Positions 46,201-58,200 of a stretch of 64,000 bases of DNA are shown in pieces. Below the pieces are notes generated by a model. The model searched no databases. It saw nothing but the letters and a program-made list of their open reading frames with translations, and had not been told where the DNA came from. How positions within the stretch are numbered: position 1 is the stretch's first letter; every line of letters starts with the position of its first letter. The translations under genes and the position numbers were made by a program. Source of the stretch: Hormiphora californensis (taxonomy: Eukaryota > Ctenophora > Tentaculata > Cydippida > Pleurobrachiidae); contig CM035352.1 of NCBI GenBank assembly GCA_020137815.1, positions 5,066,998 through 5,130,997 on the forward strand, given 5' to 3'.

Positions 46201-49200
46201 TCTTTTCTATACTGTTCTGCCCCTTTTTTTTAGAATGAAGTATTTGCAATTTTGGCGATTTTGAGTTATTTATACCATCTTGATCAGGAGAAAAAGATCT
46301 ACAAGATGGGCTAAGTCTCGTGTCTCAATCTTCAAAAAATAGAGTGAAGTGTTTTTTGTGAAGTACTTTTATTTTTGAAAAACTGCAGAAAAGTGAAGCA
46401 AATGGCAATTGCTTCGCTAATATAATTCGGAAATAAATACTGCTTCGTTAAACTTTTCTACCATAGAAGTAATAACCGCAGAAAAATTTGCTTCAGTTGT
46501 TTGCTTCATTTAAAAAATTCTATTGAAATACTTCAATCAGCTGCAGATTTTGTTTGAAGTATTGTCCACTCAGAAGATACTTCACTTCATTTACTTCAAT
46601 TTGAAAATGCTTCATAAATCAGTTGCAGATTTTGTTTGAAGTATTTTCAAATCAGAAGATACTTCACTTCATTTACTTCAATTTGAAAATGCTTCATAAA
46701 TCTGTGGAATTCAAATGCTTCTTGTCGCATCCAGAAAAAATACTTCATAACTTAAGAATACTTCATTTTTTATTATAATATGTGCCATTTATAACACAAG
46801 TCCGGCCAAATGAAGTAATTTCCAAGATTTGTTCTTTGCTGCAGCATCATCATGATGAAGGTCGAACGGAGGCGATCCCTATAATAATTATTCTATTCTG
46901 AGTAATTATAATTATCGTTCACATCTCGAATTACTCATCCTCACCGTCACAACTACGTCACTCCAATCTCATTCTTCGAACTTAGAACCCCACATTCAAA
47001 GGTAGCATTATGTTCCAGTACCGTACTGTCGTAACGACACAACACAACCAGTTGTTAGGTAACTCAACAAGTGGAGAAGAGATGTCTGGGGGCCGGGGTG
47101 ATCATGATTCTGGGATTATCTCTATGTAAGAGTGTCACTCTGAGACAAAGAGAGAGAGACACCACAAACAGTGTTGTCAAACACTGACCTCATAAGGTTT
47201 TATAAGTTATTGCCCTAGCGTTTGGTTTCAAATTTACATCATTCCGAAAGGCTAGGGGGCCAGCTGCAGCTGGTTTGAAAACTCAACCTGTCTGGAGTTC
47301 AAATAGTAGCTAACGGACATCCGTGTGTATCGTATCATGCTGCAGCGGTACAATGTTTCTGTCACTCTCAGACATTTGTTGTAAAATAGTAAAAAATATA
47401 GGGTAAGCCATTTCTCCCACCACACGCAGCTGCTGCTTAGTTAGCCACCATGTACATTGAATGTATACCCGTTTCGTTTTGTCTCTCCTATTGCAATTAC
47501 AATAAACCGTTTTTATTATGATAATAATTATTGTTATCAGGACGTGATTTAAAAGCACGTTACCCTGTTTTTGATGAAACTTCGGAGCCACGAGGGTTAA
47601 TTGACTATGACTATGACTATGACTATGACTATGACTATGGTCTGTCATGGTCTGTCATGGTCTGTCATGGTCTGTCATGGTCTGTCATGCTATAGAGATA
47701 TCGATAAAGAAAGAGTAAAAAGTAAGAGAAAGAGTGAGACAAATTTGATAAAAAGATAGAGAAAAAATAGAGTTAAAAGTGACAGAGTCAAAAATACTTT
47801 TACAAATACCGGGGACTCGAACCCGGAACCTCGAGGCTTATACGACAATGCCCTAACCACTACACCATCTCCCTTTGTCACACTTGCACCTTGTCTCCCT
47901 TTGTCACACTTGCACCTTGTCTCCCTTTGTAACCCTGTCACCTTGTCCCCCTTTGTCACCCCTGTCACCTTATCTCCAACTGTAACCCCTGTCACCTTGT
48001 CTCCCACAGTAACCCCTGTCACCTTATCTCCCTTTGTCATCCCTGTCACCCTGTCTTCCTTTGTCACCCCTGTCACCTTATCTCCCTTTGGCACACTTGC
48101 ACCTTGTCTCCCATTGTAACCCCTGTCACCCTGTCTCCCTTTGTCACCCCTGTCACCTTATCTCCCTTTGTCACACTTGCACCTTGTCTCCCATTGTAAC
48201 CCTGTCACCTTGTCCCCCACTGTAACCCCCGTCACCTTATCTCCAATTGTAACCCCTGTCACTTTGCCTCCCACTGTAACCCAGTCACCTTGTCATCCAA
48301 TCAATCATCCCGTCAGTGATCAGTCAGTGATCAGGTACTATCAGGAGGCAGGATAACCCGGGGAAGGGGGTGACCTAGGGAAGGAGGTGAGTTAGGAGGC
48401 AGGATGACCTGGGGAAGGGGGGTGAGTTAGGGGTCAGGATAACCTAGGGAAGGGGGGTGAGTTAGGAGGCAGGATGATCTAGGGAAGGGGGGGGTGAGTT
48501 AGGGGTCAGGATGACCTAGGGAAGGGGGTGAGTTAGGGGTCAGGATAACCTAGGGAAGGGGGGTGAGTTAGGGGTCAGGATAACCTAGGGAAGGGAGGTG
48601 AGTTAGGGGTCAGGATAACCTGGGGAAGGGGGGTGAGTTAGGAGGCAGGATGACCTAGGGAAGGGGGTGAGTTAGGAGGCAGGATGACCTGGGGAAGGGG
48701 GGTGAGTTAGGAGGCAGGATGACCTGGGGAAGGGGGTGAGTTAGGGGTCAGGATGACCTGGGGAAGGGGGGTGAGTTAGGAGGAGGCAGGATGACCTGGG
48801 GAAGGGGGGTGAGTTAGGAGGCAGGATAACCTAGGGAAGGGGGGTGAGTTAGAAGGCAGGATAACCTAGGGAAGGGGGTGAGTTAGGAGGCAGGATGACC
48901 TGGGGAAGGGGGGTGAGTTAGGAGGCAGGATGACCTGGGGAAGGGGGTGAGTTAGGAGGCAGGATAACCTAGGGAAGGGGGTGAGTTAGGAGGCAGGATG
49001 ACCTGGGGAAGGGGGTGAGTTAGGAGGCAGGATGACCTGGGGAAGGGGGTGAGTTAGAAGGCAGGATAACCTAGGGAAGGGAGGTGAGTTAGGAGGCAGG
49101 ATGACCTGGGGAAGGGGGTGAGTTAGGAGGCAGGATGACCTGGGGAAGGGGGTGAGTTAGGAGGCAGGATGACCTGGGGAAGGGGGTGAGTTAGGAGGCA

Positions 49201-52200
49201 GGATGACCTGGGGAAGGGGGTGAGTTAGGAGGCAGGATGACCTGGGGAAGGGGGTGAGTTAGGAGGCAGGATGACCTGGGAAAGGGGGGTGAGTTAGGGG
49301 TCAGGATAACCTGGGGAAGGGGGTGAGTTAGGGGTGAGGATAACCTGGGGAAGGGGGTGAGTTAAGAGGCAGGATGACCTGGGGAAGGGGGTGAGTTAGG
49401 GGTCAGGATAACCTGGGGAAGGAGGTGAGTTAGGAGGCAGGATAACCTAGGGAAGGGGGTGAGTTAGGGGTCAGGATAACCTGGGGAAGGGGGGTGAGTT
49501 AGGAGGCAGGATGACCTAGGGAAGGGGGTGAGTAAGAAGGCAGGATAACCTAGGGAAGGGGGGTGAGTTAGGGGTCAGGATAACCTAGGGAAGGGGGTGA
49601 GTTAGGGGTCAGGATAACCTAGGGAAGGGGGGTGAGTTAGGGGTCAGGATGACCTGGGGAAGGGGGGTGAGTTAGGAGGCAGGATAACCTAGGGAAGGGG
49701 GTGAGTTAGGAGGCAGGATGACCTGGGGAAGGGGGGTGAGTTAGGGGTCAGGATAACCTAGGGAAGGGGGGTGAGTTAGGGGTCAGGATAACCTGGGGAA
49801 GGGGGGTGAGTTACGAGGCAAGATGACCTGGGGAAGGGGGTGAGTTAGGAGGCAGGATGACCTGGGGAAGGGGGTGAGTTAGGAGGCAGGATGACCTGGG
49901 GAAGGGGGGTGAGTTAGGGGTCAGGATAACCTGGGGAAGGGGGTGAGTTAGGAGGCAGGATGACCTGGGGAAGGGGGTGAGTTAGGAGGCAGGATGACCT
50001 AGGGAAGGGGGGTGAGTTAGGGGTCAGGATGACCTAGGGAAGGGGGGTGAGTTAGGAGGCAGGATGACCTGGGGAAGGGGGGTGAGTTAGGAGGCAGGAT
50101 GACCTGGGGAAGGGGGTGAGTTAGGAGGCAGGATGACCTGGGGAAGGGGGGTGAGTGAGGGCCTGTCACCTTATATCCCTTTGTCACCCCTGTCACCTTA
50201 TCTCCAATTGTAACCCCTGTCACTTTGCCTCCCATTGTAACCCCTGTCACTTTGCCTCCCACTGTCTCCCATGTCACTGAACTATCACACTCACGGGAAT
50301 TTGAAATGTTTGTAAAAAATTAAAGAATACGGATACAAATCATCCAAATATTAACAAAATATATTGTCATCTAACTGTTCTGTCCTTACATTCCCACACT
50401 CCTAGACAAATACTCCTCTTCGTGAATAACCCGAATGGAGACAATCTCACTCCCGTTCCCTCTCATCGATATTATCTCTCTGTCAGACCCTTTCTCTATC
50501 TCTCAGCAACCGACCGGACCAAATAAACAACCAATCCGAGCTCATTATTCAGGTCACGTGACTGGTTATCAGCCAATCGATTGTTAAAACATGTAATGAA
50601 CTGGCCTGTGTGTCTGTCTGTGTGTCTGTCTGTGATCTGTTTGTATGTCTGTGATCTGTTTGTATGTCTGTCATATTTTATGAACACGGACCTGTGTAGA
50701 GGTCGGAAGAAAATTCTTGAATCTCCAATCTCCATGTTTCACTCTGATATTACAAGCCGAACTCAACCAATTTCAAAGTATGACTCGTACCGGAACAGAT
50801 TAATCTTCCAGATTTTATCTGCAGGTTCGTCTTAGTTTGAGGGTTGCCATAGCGTTTTTCTGTTTTCGCTCAATTTATCAGCACCATGATTTTAACATTC
50901 CGCCCGAAGGGCGGGCGGCCCATCTCTTTATAATGCTGCTGCAGGCTGCTGCAGGCTGCTGCAGTTGTAATTTGTGCGTCTGTTTGTCTGTGCGTCTGTT
51001 TGTCTGCAGCTGCTGCTCTGGAGTTACTTTCAAGACTAGCAAGAATTCTAACACATTTTATACTTCACTGCGTGTTAAATGAAAATTAACTTCGTTTGTG
51101 ATTTTATCCAAAATATTGAAGTAAGATTGCGATTTTGAAGCACATGTACACTTTTGTTCGATTAAGTTACTTTTAGGCATTTTGAATACAGTTCTGAAGA
51201 AGTATTTTTAGGAATGAAGTAATTACTGAAGTATATGCAAGTGAAGTACTTTTTAGGTGCTTTTGTTGCTATTATGATGAAGTATTTTTTTGAGTGAAGT
51301 AATTACTGAAGTATCTACCACGAAAAATTATGCTTCAGTCGATATCAGTCTAGCAACGGAAGTATTTTCAAAACTGTAATATAAGTGAAGTAACCAACAG
51401 AGTAAGGCATCAATTTTGATGCCTGACATCAATTTGAGACAAATTTGATGATAGCTGATAATTGGAAGTCCTGCAGAATTCCTTCAGGATTCTTGTGGTA
51501 TAAGTCATAAATCGTTTGACGTACTATTTGGGCTTCTATGACAATTTTAGTTCCGAAAAACCCTCTAAAAAACTTTAAAGTCGATTTTCTCGAAACTTAA
51601 AAAATGCAAATACTTCATTCTAAAAAAAAGGGGCAGTGTTATGATCACATACTTCATCAGCGTCTTTTCTATTCGCATCTCGATGGCTACAAGTGTAATT
51701 TTCATTGGCATCCGAACTGGAATTACCCTATTTCCGCTAAGGGTTAACACCGCCCGTCAGAAGTCTGTTAACATCGTTGTCGTGGTTACCTACTTGGTTA
51801 CCTTAGCAACCGTCATCTTCGAAATCGGATCTTCTTTTACGGTCCCACAGTTGTTTGACACAGATTCCGATGAAGCTGAATCCGATGTTGTTCGTCAAAT
51901 TAAAGGAATTATAGATGACTGCTTCTATGATCCAGGGAAGAGCTACTTCGTTGCAAGAGTATTCGGATGGACTAACAACGACTACGAATTTGGTGATATA
52001 TTTTTGCTAAGAATTGGAATGACACTAGTCCCGACTATTCTGGTCTGCCTGGTTATTGCCATTTGCACCGGTGCTCAAGTGTACATCCTCCTCCGCAAGA
52101 CACCAGTGAATCAGGTCGGAAACAAAGAGAAAAGAGATCACGCCATAACTTTTACCATCATTTCCATCCTGTTTGTGGTATGTAACATCGCGCCACTCTA

Positions 52201-55200
52201 CAATACTGTCCATGACAGTTTGGAAAAGGGGAATCTACTTGAGCGGTACGTAACCAGCTACTTTTTCATGTTCCTGAATGCAGCCCTGAATCCAATGATA
52301 ATCATCTTAAGATCCAGCGGAGGGCTGCAGAGGTTGGGCACCAAACTCAAGACCCAGGCAAAGATGCGGAGAAGGAGCACGCCTGCAACTCTGAGGACCA
52401 TGGCGGGAGACGAATCCAAGAGGATTAGTGTAGAATCCAAAAGAATCAGTGCCGAATTGGGCGGGATGAGGAGTGGAGATATGAGGGCGGGCAGCGTGGA
52501 GTCAGTAGCAGTCTGCAGGGTTTCAATGTCACAAATCGCCAGGGACCACAGTTCTCAAACTTTGAACGAACTGAGGTCTGAGAATAGGGTCAGACCAATG
52601 CTCTGACAGGTCTTCGAGGTTACTCTTATAGACAGACACTATAGACAGATGAACTATTCCCAACTATCTAATTATTAGTTGTCTATTTAGCACGCCCAAA
52701 GTAGCCTAAAGCTGAGTAAATCTGGCATCTTGTTAGTCTTCAGAGCGGACAGACTTCAGAAACATTTGGTCTTTAGTTTAGAACTAGTAACTAATAGCTG
52801 TACACGCATCATGTTTAGACTTTCCAATTTTAGTGATTGATTTTAACAATAAATCTTGTTTAGACATTCCAATTTTAGTGATTGATTTTAACAATAATTC
52901 TTGTTTAGATTTTCCAATTTTAGTGATTGATTTTAAGAATAAATCTTGTTTAGACATTCCAATTTTAGTGATTGATTTTAACAATAATTCTTGTTTAGAT
53001 TTTCCAATTGTAGTGATTAAATCACTGATTGATTTTAACAATTCAACTTGTGCTATTTACTCTCGACCATCTTTTTAAAACCCCCTACGTCACAATCCCG
53101 CCGAACAGGTGTGATAGTCTTGTGGGACTACCTGGGGGCCCTCTAAACACTTCCAGGTGGCATGGTTAACAGTGTTATTATAGAGGAGGTGGTTGATGTA
53201 ATCTTGGACCACATCCAAAAAAATTTAGTGTCGGGTCCCGGAACTATTATTGTACAATAGTCATCAGTCTTTACTACAAAGTAGAAACGAACACGTGAAT
53301 TGGGTTGCGGACAAGTCTCATGCTGTCTGGCGGCGCCCACCTGAGCACACTGTCTTGTACCGGGGAATCAAACCGGGGTCTGGCGCTGCCAGACAGGTCT
53401 GATGTAAGTGTGCATCAGGAACCGACCGAATCAGGAAATACTGGTCCCTGATTCGCTGATAACCAGTCACGTGACCTAAATAACGAGTGCTGATTGGTCG
53501 TTTACTTGTGTCGGTCGGTTCCTGGTGTGCATGTTTTACCCTTGATTGAAGGTCCGGAGTTAATATTCAGGAAGACTTTCAGCAGTTCCTCCTGTACAGA
53601 GGAGTGCCCTGACTTGGTCTTGTCTCTGATGAGCTGACCCGTGGTATCACTCCTGAAATGATGATATATAATGATATATAATGGCTCTTAAGGGTACGCT
53701 AACCAAAAATTTTTTTCGAGTGCAGGGAAATCTCTCACCGTAGGGTTGTAGGCCATGCCAAGGAGACCTCAAATATGCAATTTGAGCTCTCAAGTCGAAT
53801 TCATATTTTTGCTACAGCTGCTTGAAAAATGAACTGAAAATAAGTTTTTGGCATCTCAAAAAAATTTTTTTAAAAATAGGAGCAAGAAAATTTGGGGATT
53901 TGAAGAGGACATGAAGGTGAATAACCACAAAATGTTTTTTTGCAATCCGAGCTGATTTCCGGTCCTGAGATGGATTTCTTTTTTTCCACTTTAACGCCCT
54001 ATTTGGCAAAGTTCCGAAAACATGTGAAAGCTGTAAATTGGTGAAAAGTTGCGTCTAACGATTATCTAAGTGGCCATAAATTTTGGGCGTGTCCTTATTT
54101 GAGATAAGCTGTACAGAGTTTTTTTGTGAAAGCCGTCATTTCAGAAATAAATAAATTCCCTGTATCTCAAAAACGGCTGATCGTAGAGACCTGAGACTAT
54201 GCTTAAACGATTCAGAAGGTCCGATTTTGGGGGGGTCTACTGAGAGACATTTTGCTCCTACTTCAACCGTTTTTGCTGTAATTGCGAAAAACAAAAACCC
54301 ATCTTCGCCATCGTGGATTTTTTGTGATTTTGTTTTTGGTGATTATAGGGACCCATATGGACCAAATAGTGAAGGAATTAGCTTGTTACACATTTTTCCA
54401 TAGTTTCGGTCCTTTCTTAGCTAAAATTCCCTAATTACAGGATATTGGAGTTTAGCTTTTGCCCTTTTCATAGAATTTGTTTTTCGCAATTACAGCAAAA
54501 ACGGTTGAAGTAGGAGCAAAATGTCTCTCAGAAGACCCCCCCAAAATCGGACCTTCTGAATCGTTTAAGCATAGTCTCAGGTCTCTACGATCAGCCGTTT
54601 TTGAGATACAGGGAATTTATTTATTTCTGAAATGACGGCTTTCACAAAAAAAACTCTGTACAGCTTATCTCAAATAAGGACACGCCCAAAATTTATGGCC
54701 ACTTAGATAATCGTTAGACGCAACTTTTCACCAATTTACAGCTTTCACATGTTTTCGGAACTTTGCCAAATAGGGCGTTAAAGTGGAAAAAAAGAAATCC
54801 ATCTCAGGACCGGAAATCAGCTCGGATTGCAAAAAAACATTTTGTGGTTATTCACCTTCATGTCCTCTTCAAATCCCCAAATTTTCTTGCTCCTATCTTT
54901 AAAAAAAATTTTTTGAGATGCCAAAAACGTATTTACAGGACATTTTTTAAACAGCTGTAGCAAAAATATGAATTCGACTTAAGGGCTAAAATTGCATATT
55001 TGAGGTCTCCTTGGTATGGCCTACAACCCTACGGTGAGAGATTTCCCTGCACTCGAAAAAAAATTTTGGTTAGCGTACCCTTAATTGGTATCTACTATCT
55101 ACTAGATAAGATCTAGTCTACAGCTCATGTATGGGTTATCATGGGACAGAAAGAGTTAGCACAGGTCTCCTCACCCCTCACAGTAAAAACTAATATCAAT

Positions 55201-58200
55201 AGCTAACTGATACATGGCCTAATTTATCTACTGTTAAACGCAGCTCACCCCTCACAGTGTATCTCCAGGTATAGCAGTGCAGTTGTGAACTGGTTTAACT
55301 CCAATGCAGCTCGACACATTTGCAGCCAATCCAGGTCTAGCCAACTGTAGTTTCGGAACCGAACTCTAATCAGGGGGGATTAAAAACGGTTTGTTTTTAC
55401 ATTTCTCTAGAAATGAAACCACCAGGAACCGACCGAACCAAGTAAACAACCAATCAGAGCTCGTTATTTAGGTCACGTGACTGGTTATCAGCCAATCAGG
55501 GACCAGTATTTCCTGATTCGGTCGGTTCCTGCCACGTGGCCTGTGAAACCGACGTTTGTTTTTCATACATTTCTCCAATCTTTTATCAGAAGTAGAAATC
55601 AAAATCGAATGAAACCACGTGACACAGTCTGACATCAAGTACCTGTTTTTGCTGTTGGCACTAATTGGTTTGGTAGAAAGATATTGGATAGCCTGGAGGT
55701 GCATTAGTCGGGGGTTCTCCTGGACGTGATCCCGGAACAGCTGACTAACTCTCTTCCGGTGTGTGGGGGAGTCACTGAGCACGCTGTGCAGGGTTATACC
55801 CAGGAGACTCTCAGCAAGGGCCGGCTGAAGAAGGGTTATAACGTTTCAAGAAATATCTTGTTTCAATTGGACATATATATATAATATATATACTAGCAGC
55901 GATCTGGATTCAAGTTGAATTGTTCATACACGAACACAGTGTCTGGCGACTCAAGATTCAAGCAGGATTCCATTCTAACTATACCAAGATATCATATGAC
56001 TCTATTTACCTGTAGTTTAATGAGAGGCAGAGTTTGTCGGATGCTTGTGGATGGTGCTGTTTTAGCTAAATCCATCAGACTGGTAACCGTGTCTACTACA
56101 TCTGACACACCATCCTGAAATATCAAATTAAGTTAAATTGGTTATAACTACTCAACACCAACTTAATATGACTGCTTTGTTTCGTAGAGGGTCGAGCAAA
56201 CAATTCCACACGCGAAAAGGGGTTGAAAAGTGGAAAAAAGGACTTCATTGACATCACTCACCCTAGTGCCTGCCATACTGATATCACTCACCCTAGTGCC
56301 AGCTTTAGTAAAAGGTTGCAGCAACTCCACGGGTATATCGTTCTCTAGGCACATTTTAAAGAACTGCTTACCAACACTACTCTTTAGAATGTTCATCAGC
56401 AGACGTTGTGATAACCTCTGTACTTCAGGACTGCAGGAAATGGAATGATAATAATGGGATAATAATGGGGTAATTATGGGATAATAATGGAATATTAATT
56501 GGATAATAATGGGATAATAATGGAATATTAATGGGATAGTACAAATTGGATAATAATGGGGGTTAGTAGAATTTTAATGAAGCTATCAGAGAAGGAATTT
56601 GTTAGTTATAAAGCAGGGATCTTGATAATAAAATTGCATACTATAAGAGATGGTACCTAAGAGATGGTTATACCCAGGAACCGACCGAATCAGGAAATAC
56701 TTGTCCCTGATTGGCTGATAACCAGTCACGTGACCTAATAGGCCAGTCATATGATGTCGAAAGTAGATCAAAAATCGGCGTTCAAGTTGTAAATCTAATT
56801 CCACTTCTATGGCACTCTAATAGGTCCCTAGAACCACCAAAAAAATTCACCGCACTCTACGCGGTGGAGAACTTGACTTAATTGGGCATAATTGGTTACA
56901 GGGTACTTTCAGCCTGAAGCCAACACCGTAAGTGCCCTTAGAGTAGGAGTAGAGAAAAAAACAAGGGCACTAAAGTGATCAGTGCCCTCACATTAGTGGG
57001 GGTAGGTGCTGGAATTAAGTCTCTATCTCATCCTGTTAATTAGATAATTGGATAATTAGATGCGCACATAGCCGCTTTATGGTTATACGGTAAAAACCAT
57101 CTTAGGAAACGAGTAGAGAAAAAACCAAGGGCACTAAAGTGTTCAGCGACCTCACATTAGTGGGGGTAGGTGCTGGAATTAAGTCTCTATCTCATCTGGA
57201 TAATTAGATAATTGGTTAATTAGATGCGCACATAGCCGTTTTTGGCCATATGGCTATATCTACTTAGGAGAGGCGTAGAGACTTTTTACAGGCGCCATTT
57301 TGTAGGCAATGGCCAAATTATGGGGGGTCTACGTCGGACTTTTAATCTCTATTTCCAACCGTTTAGCCGTTATTAGGCTTTAAAGGTGCTCAAAATCGGG
57401 CTTTTTACCGTTTTTTGCTCATTTTGAGCGCCTTTAAAGCCTAATAACGGCTAAACGGTTAGAGATAGAGCTTAAAAGTCCGACGAAGACCCCCCATAAC
57501 TTGGCCATTGCCTACAAAATGGCGCCTGTAAAAAGTCTCTACGCCTCTCCTAAGTGGATATAGCCATATGGCCAAAAACGGCTATGTGCGCATCTAATTA
57601 ACCAATTATCTAATTATCCAGATGAGATAGAGACTTAATTCCAGCACCTACCCCCACTAATGTGAGGTCGCTGAACACTTTAGTGCCCTTGGTTTTTTCT
57701 CTACTCGTTTCCTAAGATGGTTTTTACCGTATAACCATAAAACGGCTATGTGCGCATCTAATTATCCAATTATCTAATTAACAGGATGAGATAGAGACTT
57801 AATTCCAGCACCTACCCCCACTAATGTGAGGGCACTGATCACTTTAGTGCCCTTGTTTTTTTCTCTACTCCTACTCTAAGGGCACTTACGGTGTTGGCTT
57901 CAGGCTGAAAGTACCCTGTAACCAATTATGCCCAATTAAGTCAAGTTCTCCACCGCGTAGAGTGCGGTGAATTTTTTTGGTGGTTCTAGGGACCTATTAG
58001 AGTGCCATAGAAGTGGAATTAGATTTACAACTTTTACGCCGAGAAAAAAACGTCATATGACCGGCCTATAAATAACGAGTTCTGTCTGTGTTTCGGTCGG
58101 TTCCTGGTTATACCTATCGGAGAAGAGATATTTCTTTAGGTTGTCAGTGATGATTCCAGTGTACTGCTGCTCGTCTGACGTGAGGACCTCGTCCCAGTTC

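Larger units (their letters stand above)
46217..51636. mobile_element. 5.42-kb non-autonomous transposon with 4-bp TSD (TGTT)
   Basis: Terminal inverted repeats of about 31 bp starting CTGCCCCTTTTTTTTAGAAT, flanked by TGTT (46213-46216, 51637-51640). Subterminal zones on both sides (46330-46760, 51100-51400) are packed with GAAGTA/TACTTC words in both orientations. The centre holds a tRNA-like repeat head and about 2.4 kb of minisatellite. A truncated hAT-type MITE is also inside. No transposase frame. Superfamily unassigned; a 4-bp TSD is compatible with CMC, Sola1 or Academ types. Confidence 0.9.
45830..52606 (+). pseudogene. Class A GPCR gene split by a 5.4-kb insertion in TM3
   Basis: The two frames 45830-46216 (129 codons) and 51641-52606 (321 codons plus stop) join exactly, without loss or gain, once the element 46217-51636 and one TGTT copy are removed, giving an uninterrupted 450-residue rhodopsin-family receptor. 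Start: the ATG at 45830 (MSQTANTT, N-glycosylation site). Helices about: TM1 42-66 with the conserved Asn60; TM2 77-105 with LSTSDG (Asp86); TM3 124-150, interrupted after residue 129; TM4 VNIVVVVTYLVTLATVIFEI; TM5 GMTLVPTILVCLVIAICTGA; TM6 AITFTIISILFVVCNIAPLY; TM7 FFMFLNAALNPMIIIL. No DRY motif is seen, and NPxxY is NPMII, as in many orphan invertebrate receptors. The long Ser/Arg-rich tail is typical of a regulated C terminus. Ligand unknown. Antisense within an ATM intron. Confidence 0.85.

Noticed and set aside
47690-48356. GDKVTGVTK repeat proteins on either strand
   Set aside because: 27-bp minisatellite within a transposon; same artefact as above.
53150-53230. Minus-strand frame DVVQDYINHLLYNNTVNHAT ending at CAG|GTAG as an extra ATM exon
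   Set aside because: Exon 53652-53540 joins 37706-37534 in phase and order with the ATM family, leaving no room for it; it also lacks an acceptor in frame.
53812-54960. Paired 65-residue frames MPNRALKWKKRNPSQ on both strands
   Set aside because: The same arm sequence of the TTAA foldback read in each direction; no homology recognised.
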